DNA from: Polaromonas eurypsychrophila | GTDB lineage: Bacteria; Pseudomonadota; Gammaproteobacteria; Burkholderiales; Burkholderiaceae_C | DNA length: 64,000 nt | NCBI RefSeq assembly: GCF_014641715.1 | Contig: NZ_BMIG01000005.1 | Location: forward strand, 124,001 to 188,000 | Direction: 5' to 3' | Part shown: one piece after another, positions 33,319-41,012 of the stretch | How the letters are laid out: each line of letters opens with the position of its first letter | How positions within the stretch are numbered: position 1 is the stretch's first letter | Program-made: the position numbers and the translations under genes | The notes under the pieces: generated by a model | Databases searched by the model: none | The model's input: only the letters and a program-made list of their open reading frames with translations | What the model was told of the DNA's origin: nothing

Positions 33319-34215
33319 ATGAACACAAGCAGCAGCGCGCGCATCCTCAAACTCGCCTTTCTCGGCACCGGCAGCATGGGGCTTCCCATGGCCAGGCGCC
33401 TGTGCGAAGCCGGCCATGCCTTGCAGGTTTGGAACCGCACGCCCGGCAAGGCGGTTTCACTTACATCGCTCGGTGCGGTCGTTCATGCGCAGGCCAGCGC
33501 GGCTGTTGCCGGTGCAGACATCATCGTTGGCATGCTGGAAAACGGCGTGGTAGTGGAAGACGTGTTGTTTGCGCAAGGCGTTGCCGCCGCCATGAAACCG
33601 GGCGCCCTGTTCATCGACATGGCCTCGATCAAGCCGCGCGAAGCACGTGACCACGCCGCGCGCCTGGGTGCGCTCGGTATCGCCCACCTCGATGCGCCGG
33701 TTTCCGGCGGCACCGGCGGCGCCGAGCAAGGCACGCTGGTCATCATGGCCGGCGGCAAGGCGGCGGAATTTGAACACGCCTCGCCTGTTTTTCAGGTTTT
33801 TGGACGGGCCACCCATGTGGGTTCCCACGGTGCCGGCCAACTCACCAAACTTGCCAATCAGATGATTGTCGGCATCACGATTGGTGCGGTGGCAGAGGCC
33901 CTGCTGTTTGCGACCAAAGGCGGAGCCGATATGACCAAGGTTAAAGAAGCCATCACGGGCGGGTTTGCCGACAGCCGAATTTTGCAGGTGCACGGCCAGC
34001 GCATGGTGGAGCGCGACTTTCGTTCCCGCGCCCGACTGGCCATCCAGCTCAAGGACATGCGCAACGCTCTGGCGACCGCAGAAGAGATCGGTTTTGAGGC
34101 ACCCATCACCACGCTTTTTGAACAGCTTTATGCCGAAGGTGCGGAGCACGGGCTGGGCGACCTCGACCATTCCGGCCTGTTTGTCGAGCTTGCCAGCCGC
34201 AATGGCATGAGTTGA
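33319..34215 (+). CDS. NAD-binding beta-hydroxyacid dehydrogenase (3-hydroxyisobutyrate dehydrogenase family)
   Basis: 298 residues from MNTSSSARILKLAFLGTG (ATG 33319, with GGAA 8 bases upstream; other in-frame ATGs at 33286 and 33307). Rossmann motif FLGTGSMGLPMARRL, substrate loop DAPVSGGTGGAEQGTLVIMAGG, and the catalytic Lys region GAGQLTKLANQMIVG with the conserved Lys. The family oxidises 3-hydroxy acids or reduces tartronate semialdehyde. It is the last gene of the GntR-PhyH set. A hairpin lies right after the stop. Confidence 0.9.
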   Translation: MNTSSSARILKLAFLGTGSMGLPMARRLCEAGHALQVWNRTPGKAVSLTSLGAVVHAQASAAVAGADIIVGMLENGVVVEDVLFAQGVAAAMKPGALFIDMASIKPREARDHAARLGALGIAHLDAPVSGGTGGAEQGTLVIMAGGKAAEFEHASPVFQVFGRATHVGSHGAGQLTKLANQMIVGITIGAVAEALLFATKGGADMTKVKEAITGGFADSRILQVHGQRMVERDFRSRARLAIQLKDMRNALATAEEIGFEAPITTLFEQLYAEGAEHGLGDLDHSGLFVELASRNGMS

Positions 34216-34244
34216 GTCAGACCTTGCAAGCCCGACTCTGACTC
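34214..34244. terminator. Hairpin between convergent genes (GAGTCAGA / TCTGACTC)
   Basis: A perfect 8-bp stem with a 15-base loop, joining the stop codons of the dehydrogenase and the convergent GntR gene. It has no T tract, so it may act as a bidirectional transcription barrier or only as an RNA 3' end. Confidence 0.4.
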
Positions 34245-34923
34245 AATAGCCGAGCATGTTGCTGCGCACATGCACCAAATGTGCTGCACACAATTCCTTC
34301 GCCTCAAGGGCGTCCCGTTGCTTGAGGGCTGCCACAAGCGCCCTGTGCTCCTGCTGGTATTCCAGGCGACGCGCCGGCGTGGCGCTGCGCCGCTTCAGCA
34401 TGCCCCACTCCGCCTCCGAACGCGCTTGATTGATCAGATGGAAAACGCTGCTGATAAAGCTGTTGTGAGCGGCTTCGGCAATGACTTCATGCAGGCGACT
34501 GTCCCAATGCTCAAAGTCTTCCAGCGAGGTGGCCGCCTCCGCACGGGCACAGCATTCGTCCATGCGGGAAAAATCAGCTGAATTTGCGTTCCCGATCACC
34601 ATGTCGATGATGGCCGGCTCCAGCACCAGACGCGCGCTCATCAAATCTGCCGGGCTCGTGGCCAGGGGTGTACCCAGGTCTGCAAGACTGCCCAGTTTGT
34701 CAGCGATACGTTCACTCACATAGGTACCGCTGCCGACTGTCTGCGTTATAAACCCGCGCTCCTTCAATCGCGCCAGAACTCGCCGTACGGCTGAACGGCT
34801 CAGACCGCTCTGGGCACTGAACTCGCGCTCGGTCGGAATCTGGTGACCCGCGCGCCACTTGCGTGACCGGAGTTTCTCAAGGATGGATTCCTGCAAGGCC
34901 ATCGCGGTGTCATTAGGTTGCAT
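34243..34923 (-). CDS. GntR-family regulator (FadR/FCD subfamily), second
   Basis: 226 residues from MQPNDTAMALQESILEKL (ATG 34921-34923). Winged-helix motif HQIPTEREFSAQSGLSRSAV (about 25-45) and a helical FCD domain with LMSARLVLEPAIIDMVIGNA, HWDSRLHEVIAEAAHN and EHRALVAALKQRDALEA. It is unrelated in sequence detail to the GntR at 30189. It is divergent from the FAH-alpha/beta hydrolase-Bug operon, and the gap holds an ATTACC-N5-GGTAAT palindrome, the most likely operator. Confidence 0.93.
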   Translation of the reverse strand: MQPNDTAMALQESILEKLRSRKWRAGHQIPTEREFSAQSGLSRSAVRRVLARLKERGFITQTVGSGTYVSERIADKLGSLADLGTPLATSPADLMSARLVLEPAIIDMVIGNANSADFSRMDECCARAEAATSLEDFEHWDSRLHEVIAEAAHNSFISSVFHLINQARSEAEWGMLKRRSATPARRLEYQQEHRALVAALKQRDALEAKELCAAHLVHVRSNMLGY

Positions 34924-35044
34924 GAGAATTGGGCTTGATTGGTTGTCTATTTTCCAACCTCGCCCTTCTTTTTTCATAGGTGATTTCCCGAAAATACTCT
35001 TCCAATTGCGGTTTTTGGTTGCTTATTGGTTCAACTTGGGTGAA

Positions 35045-35061
35045 ATTACCTTTTCGGTAAT
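35045..35061. promoter_or_regulatory. Operator-like palindrome ATTACC-TTTTC-GGTAAT
   Basis: Perfect 6-bp arms around a 5-base centre, in the divergent gap between the second GntR gene and the FAH-type gene, about 80 bases before the latter's proposed start. It is a reasonable GntR/FadR-class site. Confidence 0.6.
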
Positions 35062-35140
35062 CAATCGGGCGAATCGACCGGCGCAGCTGCGAAATTGCAA
35101 TTCCAGCAGCGGCCCTCGCCGCCCTCAACAAGGAATTGCT

Positions 35141-36010
35141 TTGCGTCTGGCAACTTTTCAATGGAACGGACAGCGCCATGTGGGCGCGGTGTCTACGGAC
35201 AGCCTGTCTGTTACGCCTTTGGCGCTCGACCCACAGCAAGCGCGCAGCGGTGTGCTGGCGGTGATCGAACAGGGTGGCAGATTGTCACAACTCAACCTTG
35301 ATCACACCAAGGCCATCCGCCTGAGTGAGGTGCACCTGGAAGCGCCGCTGCCCATCCCTCGCCGCAACATCTTTTGCGTGGGGCGCAACTACCATGCGCA
35401 CGCCAGGGAGTTGTCTGCGTCGGTGTTCAGGAACAACCATGCAGACCCCGAGTCATGGCCCATTGTGTTTACCAAGGTGCCCGAATGCGTGGTCGGCCCT
35501 TCAGCCGATGTGCGGCTACCTGCTGGCATCTCGGAGCAGGTGGACTACGAATCGGAACTCGCAGTGGTGATCGGTATCGGTGGCTGCAACATTTCGCGCG
35601 AGAAGGCCATGGACCACGTTTTTGGCTACACCATCGTCAATGACGTGACCGCACGAGATGTTCAGATGCGCCACCAGCAATGGGATTTGGGGAAATCCTT
35701 CGACACCTTCTGCCCCATGGGGCCCTGGATTGTCACTGCCGATGAACTGGACGCCACCAACACCCGGGTGCGGGGATGGGTCAATGGCGAATTGCGCCAG
35801 GACGGACACACCAGCGATCTGATTTTCGACATTCCTGCCCTGATTCAAACCTGCTCGCGCGGCATAACGCTGTACCCCGGTGACGTGATTGCCACCGGCA
35901 CGCCCGCCGGCGTGGGCATGGGCCTGACCCCGCCCCGATACCTTAAGCGCGGAGATGTGGTGCGGGTTGAAATCGATGGCATAGGCGCAATCGAAAATAA
36001 ATTTGTATGA
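35141..36010 (+). CDS. Fumarylacetoacetate-hydrolase-family enzyme (TTG start)
   Basis: 289 residues. No ATG fits the family start. The TTG at 35141-35143, with AAGGA 7 bases upstream, gives MRLATFQWNGQRHVG, the common opening of this family. The catalytic domain shows FCVGRNYHAHARE, metal ligands in VDYESELAVVIG, the YTIVNDVTARDVQ helix and YPGDVIATGTPAGVGMG. These enzymes hydrolyse or decarboxylate acylpyruvates in aromatic and other catabolic routes. It is the first gene of an operon with an alpha/beta hydrolase and a Bug binding protein, so it probably serves breakdown of an imported acid. Confidence 0.88.
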   Translation: MRLATFQWNGQRHVGAVSTDSLSVTPLALDPQQARSGVLAVIEQGGRLSQLNLDHTKAIRLSEVHLEAPLPIPRRNIFCVGRNYHAHARELSASVFRNNHADPESWPIVFTKVPECVVGPSADVRLPAGISEQVDYESELAVVIGIGGCNISREKAMDHVFGYTIVNDVTARDVQMRHQQWDLGKSFDTFCPMGPWIVTADELDATNTRVRGWVNGELRQDGHTSDLIFDIPALIQTCSRGITLYPGDVIATGTPAGVGMGLTPPRYLKRGDVVRVEIDGIGAIENKFV

Positions 36011-36068
36011 GGCCACCAGCACGTGAATCGGCGGTGCGCTGCGGAACCGTTTTAACAAGGAGACATGA

Positions 36069-36995
36069 ATGAGCAATGTGACATGGACGGGCGGTGTTGA
36101 GCACTGGACGCACAAAAACACCCCCGAAGGTGAAGTGAAGCTTTTTTTGTGGGAGAAAAAAGCCTCCCCAAAAGTGCCGCACGCGGGCGCTATCTTTTTT
36201 GTGCATGGCTCCTCAATGGCGTCACAGCCGACGTTTGATTTGCATGTACCCGGCCGGCCCTGGTCGTCAGCGATGGACTGGTTTGCCGACCACGGCTTTG
36301 ACACCTGGACGATGGACAACGAGGGCTATGGCCGTTCCGACAAGCATCGCAACATCAATTTCGATATCAGCAATGGTGCCGACGACCTCGCAGCAGGCAC
36401 CGAATACGCGATGAAGGTTTCGGGCGCCAATTCGTTTCTGATGTACGGCATTTCCTCGGGTGCGCTCAAGGCCGGGCTTTTTACCGAGCGCCATCCGGAG
36501 CGTATCGCCAAGGTGGCTCTTGACGCTTTCGTCTGGACCGGTGAAGGCAGTCACACGCTGGATCAGCGCAAGAAAAAGTTGCCAGAGTTTCTGGCGAAAA
36601 ACCGCCGGCCGATTGACCGGCCTTTTGTACACAGTATCTTCCAGCGCGACCATCCCGACACGGTCGAGCTGGCGGTGGTCGAGGCATTTGCCGATGCGAT
36701 TCTGACGCTGGACGATTCAATGCCCACCGGCACCTATGTGGACATGTGCTCCAGATTGCCGCTGCTGGATCCGAAAAAGCTGACAGTCCCCACGATCATC
36801 CTGCGCGGGGAATACGACGGCATTGCCGGAATGGACGACCTGATTGACTACTTCCGGCTGCTGCCCAACATGAACAAGCAATTCACCGTGATGAGAGGCA
36901 TTTCACATGCGAGCTTCCAGCAAAAAAACTACATGATGGTCTACCAGATACTGCACAGTTTTTTTACCATGCCCGAGCCAGCCTACCAAGGATAG
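36069..36995 (+). CDS. Alpha/beta hydrolase of the FAH-Bug operon
   Basis: 308 residues, soluble. GAIFFVHGSSMASQPTF (oxyanion region), nucleophile elbow YGISSGALKAGLF and DTWTMDNEGYGRSDKHRN in between. Acid and His candidates are LRGEYDGIAGMDD and MRGISHASFQQK near the C-terminus, completing the triad. AAGGAGACATGA is directly before the ATG. It lies between the FAH-type gene (58 bases upstream) and the Bug gene (4 bases downstream), so it is almost certainly co-transcribed. A lactonase, esterase or C-C hydrolase role is possible; the sequence does not decide. Confidence 0.87.
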   Translation: MSNVTWTGGVEHWTHKNTPEGEVKLFLWEKKASPKVPHAGAIFFVHGSSMASQPTFDLHVPGRPWSSAMDWFADHGFDTWTMDNEGYGRSDKHRNINFDISNGADDLAAGTEYAMKVSGANSFLMYGISSGALKAGLFTERHPERIAKVALDAFVWTGEGSHTLDQRKKKLPEFLAKNRRPIDRPFVHSIFQRDHPDTVELAVVEAFADAILTLDDSMPTGTYVDMCSRLPLLDPKKLTVPTIILRGEYDGIAGMDDLIDYFRLLPNMNKQFTVMRGISHASFQQKNYMMVYQILHSFFTMPEPAYQG

Positions 36996-36999
36996 CGCC

Positions 37000-37968
37000 A
37001 TGAACACCTTCGTCAAATCCCTCTTGCTGGGCTCGCTGTTTGCGATCACAGTCCCGGCTGGTTTTGCCCAAACCTATCCCGTCAAACCGGTCAAGCTGAT
37101 TGTTCCCTTTGCGCCGGGTGGCTTCACCGATGTGGTGGCCCGCATACTGGGGCAGCGGCTTTCCGCCTCCATGGGCCAACAATTTGTGATCGAAAACAAG
37201 CCCGGTGCGGGCTCTATCATTGGCACGGATTTTGTGGCCAAGGCGGCGCCAGACGGTTACACACTGGTGATGGTGTCCACAACGCACGTGATCAGCCCGT
37301 GGATCTACAAAAGCATGCCCTATGACCCCATCAAGGGCTTCACCACCATTTCGAAACTGGTTGACTCTCCGTATGTGCTTTTGGTGAATCCCAAGGTGCC
37401 CGCACGCAACGTGCAGGAATTTATCGCACTCGCCAAGGCTGCGCCAGACACGATTCACTACGCTTCGTCGGGCAACGGCAGCGCGCAGCACCTGATGGGC
37501 GGGCTGTTTGTATCCATGACCGGCGCCAAACTGAAGCACGTGCCTTACAAAGGCAGCGGCGGAGCGGCGACCGATCTGGTGGCCGGCGTCGTCGAAAGCA
37601 GCTTCGCCGGCGTCCCCAATGCGCTGGCGCAGGTGCCCCAAGGCCGGCTTAAAGCACTTGCAGTGACCACCTCCAAGCGCATCCCGCAATTGCCTGACGT
37701 TCCCACCATGCAGGAAGCAGGCGTACCAGGTTATGACGCATCCGTCTGGCTCGCCCTGCTCGCACCTGCAGGAACTCCCCGCGAGATCGTCACCCGCCTG
37801 AACACTGAAATCAACAAGTTGATGAACTCACCAGATACCAAAAAAGCACTTTATGACGCTGGCGTCGAGGTGGCGCCCTCCACACCCGAAGCCATGTCTG
37901 AATACATGGCGCAGGAACTGGAGCGCTGGGGGAAAGTGGTCAAGGAAACCGGCATCAAACTCGAATAG
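37000..37968 (+). CDS. Bug-family (tripartite tricarboxylate) periplasmic binding protein
   Basis: 322 residues. Signal peptide SLLLGSLFAITVPAGFAQ, then the Bug opening YPVKPVKLIVPFAPGGFTDVVARIL. The ligand-cradle loops are ENKPGAGSIIGTDFVAKAAPDGYTL and HYASSGNGSAQHLMGGLF. Bug receptors bind small carboxylates; a pair of Asp residues that contact the ligand amino or carboxyl groups differ among members, so the ligand is unknown. No tctAB genes are adjacent, which is common for orphan Bug genes in Burkholderiales. It is last in its operon, followed by a strong terminator. Confidence 0.95.
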   Translation: MNTFVKSLLLGSLFAITVPAGFAQTYPVKPVKLIVPFAPGGFTDVVARILGQRLSASMGQQFVIENKPGAGSIIGTDFVAKAAPDGYTLVMVSTTHVISPWIYKSMPYDPIKGFTTISKLVDSPYVLLVNPKVPARNVQEFIALAKAAPDTIHYASSGNGSAQHLMGGLFVSMTGAKLKHVPYKGSGGAATDLVAGVVESSFAGVPNALAQVPQGRLKALAVTTSKRIPQLPDVPTMQEAGVPGYDASVWLALLAPAGTPREIVTRLNTEINKLMNSPDTKKALYDAGVEVAPSTPEAMSEYMAQELERWGKVVKETGIKLE

Positions 37969-37992
37969 GCGATCGACACGCTGCATAAAAAA

Positions 37993-38015
37993 AGCCCGCA
38001 AGCTGCGGGCTTTTT
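37993..38015 (+). terminator. Bidirectional rho-independent terminator
   Basis: AGCCCGCA pairs with TGCGGGCT (3-base loop AGC), flanked by a run of A on the left and five T on the right. It serves the Bug gene (end 37968) and, in reverse, the rhlE-type gene (end 38032). Confidence 0.9.
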
Positions 38016-38031
38016 CTGTTGCCGGCACGAA

Positions 38032-40023
38032 TCAACGTGCGGGGCGGGCCGGACGCTTGTGCGCATCACGCGGCACAAACACCTTGCCTGCCGGCTTGGC
38101 AAACGCCGGTTTGCGGTCGGCAAAATCACCGCGGGGTGCGGATGCAAAACCTTCCGAACGGCCACCGCCGAAACCACCGCGATCACCACCCCGGTCATCG
38201 CGCTGGGCGAAACCGCCGGTGTTGCCATTACCGCCGCCGAAGCCGCCACGGTCATCACGGCGCGGGCCACGGTCGTTGAATCCGGAACGGTCTGCATAGT
38301 TATTGCCCTGGGGCGCCGGACGGCCCTGGAAAGGCGCGCCGCCACGGTCGTCACGGTTGCCGCCGAAACCACCACGGTCAGCGCCGCGATCACCGCCACG
38401 GTCGCCGAAAGCAGGCTTCTTGCCGGCATAGCCGCCGACACCACCAGCGCCGCCACCGAAACCGCCGGAAGGCGCACGGTCGTTGCCGAAACGGCCACCA
38501 CCGCCGCCGCCGAAGCTGCGGGGGCCGCGGTCATTGCGGTCACCGCCAAAATTGCCGCGCGGACGCTCCGAGGTCGGGGCAAAACGCTGCTGTGGCTCCA
38601 GACCGGCGATCACGCTGGGCTTAAGGTTTTGCTGCGTGTAGTGTTCGATGTCCTGGATCTTGCGGCGATCGCGAAACTCGGCAATCGTGATCGCCTTGCC
38701 TTCGCGGCCTGCACGACCGGTACGGCCAATGCGGTGCACATAGTCTTCGGCTTTCATCGGCAGGCCGTAGTTGATCACGTGGGTGATGGTCGGGACATCC
38801 AGGCCGCGGGCGGCAACATCGGTCGCCACCAGGATCTGCACGCGGCCATCGCGGAAAGCCATCAGGCGGCGGTTGCGCAGGCCCTGGCCCAGCGCGCCAT
38901 GCAGTGCCACGGCACTGAAGCCCTCCTGCACCAGGTCATTGGCCAGGCCGTCACACTCGACCTGGGTGCAGGCGAACACGATGGACTGATTCATGGTGGT
39001 GTCGCGCAGCGAATGGTCCAGCAGCTTGCGCTTGTGGCTCATGTTGTCGGCCCACAGCAGGGACTGCGTGATCGATGCGTGTTTTTCATGCGGCGAGTCA
39101 ATCTCGACGCGCTGCGGCTGGCGCATCACGCGCGTGGCCAGTTGCATGATGCGCGGCGCAAAGGTGGCGCTGAACATCATGGTCTGCTTGCGCTCGATGG
39201 TGAGCTGGTTGACTTCGGTCAGGTCATCGGCAAAACCGAGGTCCAGCATGCGGTCGGCTTCGTCAACGACGAGGAACTGCACCTGGTCCAGCTTGATCTG
39301 CATGCTGCGCTGCAGGTCCAGCAGGCGGCCGGGCGTGGCCACCACGAGGTCGGCGTTTTGCAGCTTGGCAATTTGCAACTGGTAAGGAATGCCGCCCACC
39401 ACATTGGCGATGCGCAGGCCGCGGCAATGGCGGACCAGATCGATCGCGTCAGCGCAAACCTGTTGGGCCAGCTCGCGGGTCGGGCACAGGATCAGGGCGC
39501 CGGGAGTGGCGGCCTTGAAGTTGCGCGCATTGGTCGGGTCCTTGCGCTTGGGTTTCTTCAAAGGCGGCTCGCCGCGTGCAACCGCTTCGGCGCTCAGGCG
39601 TTCAAATTCGGCGCGTTCATTGCGCTCGGCCTCTTCCTGCTGCTTGAGCAGGGTGTGCAACACGGGCAGCAGGAAGGCTGCGGTCTTGCCGCTGCCGGTC
39701 TGGCTGGAAACCAGCAGGTCGGTGAATTTGGCCTTGGGGTCGTTTTTGGCTTCCTGGTCCAGTGCCTGCATGGCTTTGGGGATGGTGGCCATCTGCACGG
39801 CGGTCGGCTGGGTGAAACCCATGTCAGCCACGGCTTGCAGCAATTCCTTGGCCAGACCCAGCTTCACGAAACCGTTAGGTTCGGCTGCGATGGCATCCAG
39901 CGACGTTTCTGCTACCGCAGGCGCATCAGAAAAATCAGGAAGCACGTTGATTTCCATATCGGAAACGATGTCGGTATTTGCTTCGGCCAAAGAATCGCCG
40001 CGAGCCTCAAAAGAGTCAGTCAT
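38032..40023 (-). CDS. rhlE: DEAD-box ATP-dependent RNA helicase, RhlE type, with long RGG tail
   Basis: 663 residues from MTDSFEARGDSLAEAN (ATG 40021-40023). Helicase core about 50-475: Q motif MGFTQPTAVQ, motif I SSQTGSGKTAAF, Ia PTRELAQQV, II VVDEADRMLDLGF, III SATFA, V VATDVAARGLDVP, VI YVHRIGRTGRAGREG. A charged insert (EAERNERAEFERLSAEAVAR, then PLKKPKRKD) lies between motifs I and Ia. The last 180 residues are a Gly/Arg/Asp low-complexity tail (GGFGGNRDDRGG and similar), expected to bind RNA and to phase-separate or oligomerise. The role is probably ribosome assembly or RNA turnover, often cold-induced. It has a long leader with hairpins. Confidence 0.95.
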   Translation of the reverse strand: MTDSFEARGDSLAEANTDIVSDMEINVLPDFSDAPAVAETSLDAIAAEPNGFVKLGLAKELLQAVADMGFTQPTAVQMATIPKAMQALDQEAKNDPKAKFTDLLVSSQTGSGKTAAFLLPVLHTLLKQQEEAERNERAEFERLSAEAVARGEPPLKKPKRKDPTNARNFKAATPGALILCPTRELAQQVCADAIDLVRHCRGLRIANVVGGIPYQLQIAKLQNADLVVATPGRLLDLQRSMQIKLDQVQFLVVDEADRMLDLGFADDLTEVNQLTIERKQTMMFSATFAPRIMQLATRVMRQPQRVEIDSPHEKHASITQSLLWADNMSHKRKLLDHSLRDTTMNQSIVFACTQVECDGLANDLVQEGFSAVALHGALGQGLRNRRLMAFRDGRVQILVATDVAARGLDVPTITHVINYGLPMKAEDYVHRIGRTGRAGREGKAITIAEFRDRRKIQDIEHYTQQNLKPSVIAGLEPQQRFAPTSERPRGNFGGDRNDRGPRSFGGGGGGRFGNDRAPSGGFGGGAGGVGGYAGKKPAFGDRGGDRGADRGGFGGNRDDRGGAPFQGRPAPQGNNYADRSGFNDRGPRRDDRGGFGGGNGNTGGFAQRDDRGGDRGGFGGGRSEGFASAPRGDFADRKPAFAKPAGKVFVPRDAHKRPARPAR

Positions 40024-40413
40024 GTTTTTCTCACTAAACACTTGTCCACGCTGCCACGCTTGTGGTGTGGGCGGGCGAACAAGAAACTACCACCTACCGC
40101 GTAGCGGAAGGCTTCGTTCATGGTTAATAAAACATCAACCATCAAACGAATATTTCGGCTCCAGGGATTCCGGTGACCCGGTCTTGAGGCGATGGCTCTG
40201 TTGGTAGAGCCCAAAAGTGTGAGGTAGATGTACAAAGGCGGATGCACCCCTGTGCATCCATCAAGCCCATGATTATGCCATGGTTTGCGGGTTTCTACCA
40301 GTCCGTTGTGCCAAAAAGACCCTGCGAACAACCCGGAACACCTGCAGGCAGTCGGTATTTGCTCCTTTTTTGATAGCTATCAACCTTTACCAAGAATGGA
40401 CTACAGACCAACA
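40024..40413 (-). other. Long leader/intergenic region upstream of rhlE with hairpins
   Basis: A 390-base stretch without a convincing gene. On the minus strand it contains GGATGCAC-AGGG-GTGCATCC (40242-40261) and GGCTCT-ACCAAC-AGAGCC (about 40194-40211), both perfect stems. A possible 33-codon leader ORF (40020-40121) ends TGA in an ATGA overlap with the rhlE ATG but has no Shine-Dalgarno. A diverged repeat A lies at 40366-40410. The long structured leader suggests post-transcriptional control of the helicase, which is inference. Confidence 0.4.
40366..40410 (+). repeat. Repeat A copy 7 (diverged)
   Basis: TTTTTTGATAGCTATCAACC, then AATGGACTACAG, aligning loosely to the repeat core and to its GGGCTAGAG end. 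It lies just after the orn stop codon. Confidence 0.4.
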
Positions 40414-40977
40414 TCACTTCAAAAAATGAGTCCGGTAGTGCTCCAGCTCGTCAATCGATTCGTGGACATCAGCCAACGCGGTGTGGCTTTGCTGCTTCTT
40501 GAACGCGCTGTAGACTTCGGGCCGCCAGCGTTTGGCCAGCTCCTTGAAGGTACTGACATCAATGTTGCGGTAGTGAAAAAATGCCTCCAGCTTGGGCATG
40601 TACTTGACCAGGAAACGCCGGTCCTGGCCGATGGTGTTGCCACACAGCGGCGACGTGCCCTTGGGAAGGTACTTCGCCAGGAAGGCCAGCAGCTCCTTCT
40701 CAGCATCCGCCTCCGTCATCGAGCTGGCCTTGACCTTGTCGATCAGGCCGCTGCGGCCGTGCGTGCCCTTGTTCCAGTTGTCCATCTGGTCCAGCAACTC
40801 ATCGGTCTGGTAGATGACCAGCACCGGGCCCTCGACGCGGGGCGTCAGTTCCGGGCCGGTCACGACAACGGCGATTTCAATGATGCGCTCCTTGTCCGGG
40901 TCCAGCCCGGTCATCTCGCAGTCGAGCCAGACCAGGTTCTGGTCGGATTTTTTCAGCAGGGGTTCTGTATCGGGCAT
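40414..40977 (-). CDS. orn: Oligoribonuclease
   Basis: DEDDh 3'-5' exonuclease that degrades two- to five-base RNAs, including the dinucleotides from c-di-GMP and mRNA decay. The 187-residue protein has the four acidic ligands: D and E in [17 protein letters not shown] in [16 protein letters not shown], and D with the general-base His in [14 protein letters not shown]. The length is normal. It is divergent from the M48 protease gene with 35 bases between starts. Confidence 0.97.
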   Translation of the reverse strand: MPDTEPLLKKSDQNLVWLDCEMTGLDPDKERIIEIAVVVTGPELTPRVEGPVLVIYQTDELLDQMDNWNKGTHGRSGLIDKVKASSMTEADAEKELLAFLAKYLPKGTSPLCGNTIGQDRRFLVKYMPKLEAFFHYRNIDVSTFKELAKRWRPEVYSAFKKQQSHTALADVHESIDELEHYRTHFLK

Positions 40978-41012
40978 CTTGCGATTCTCGCTGATCGCCT
41001 AAACTGCCATTC

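Noticed and set aside
34214-34244. Classic terminator at the convergent GntR/dehydrogenase ends
   Set aside because: The stem is perfect but lacks a T tract; recorded with low confidence instead of as a standard terminator.
38059-40104. 681-codon open frame opposite rhlE
   Set aside because: It mirrors the repetitive helicase tail and core; composition is Ala/Thr/Val-rich with no recognisable motif.
40140-40265. tRNA-like or riboswitch-like folding upstream of rhlE
   Set aside because: The hairpins are real but no cloverleaf, CCA end or T-loop sequence is seen, and I recognise no riboswitch core; reported only as a structured leader.
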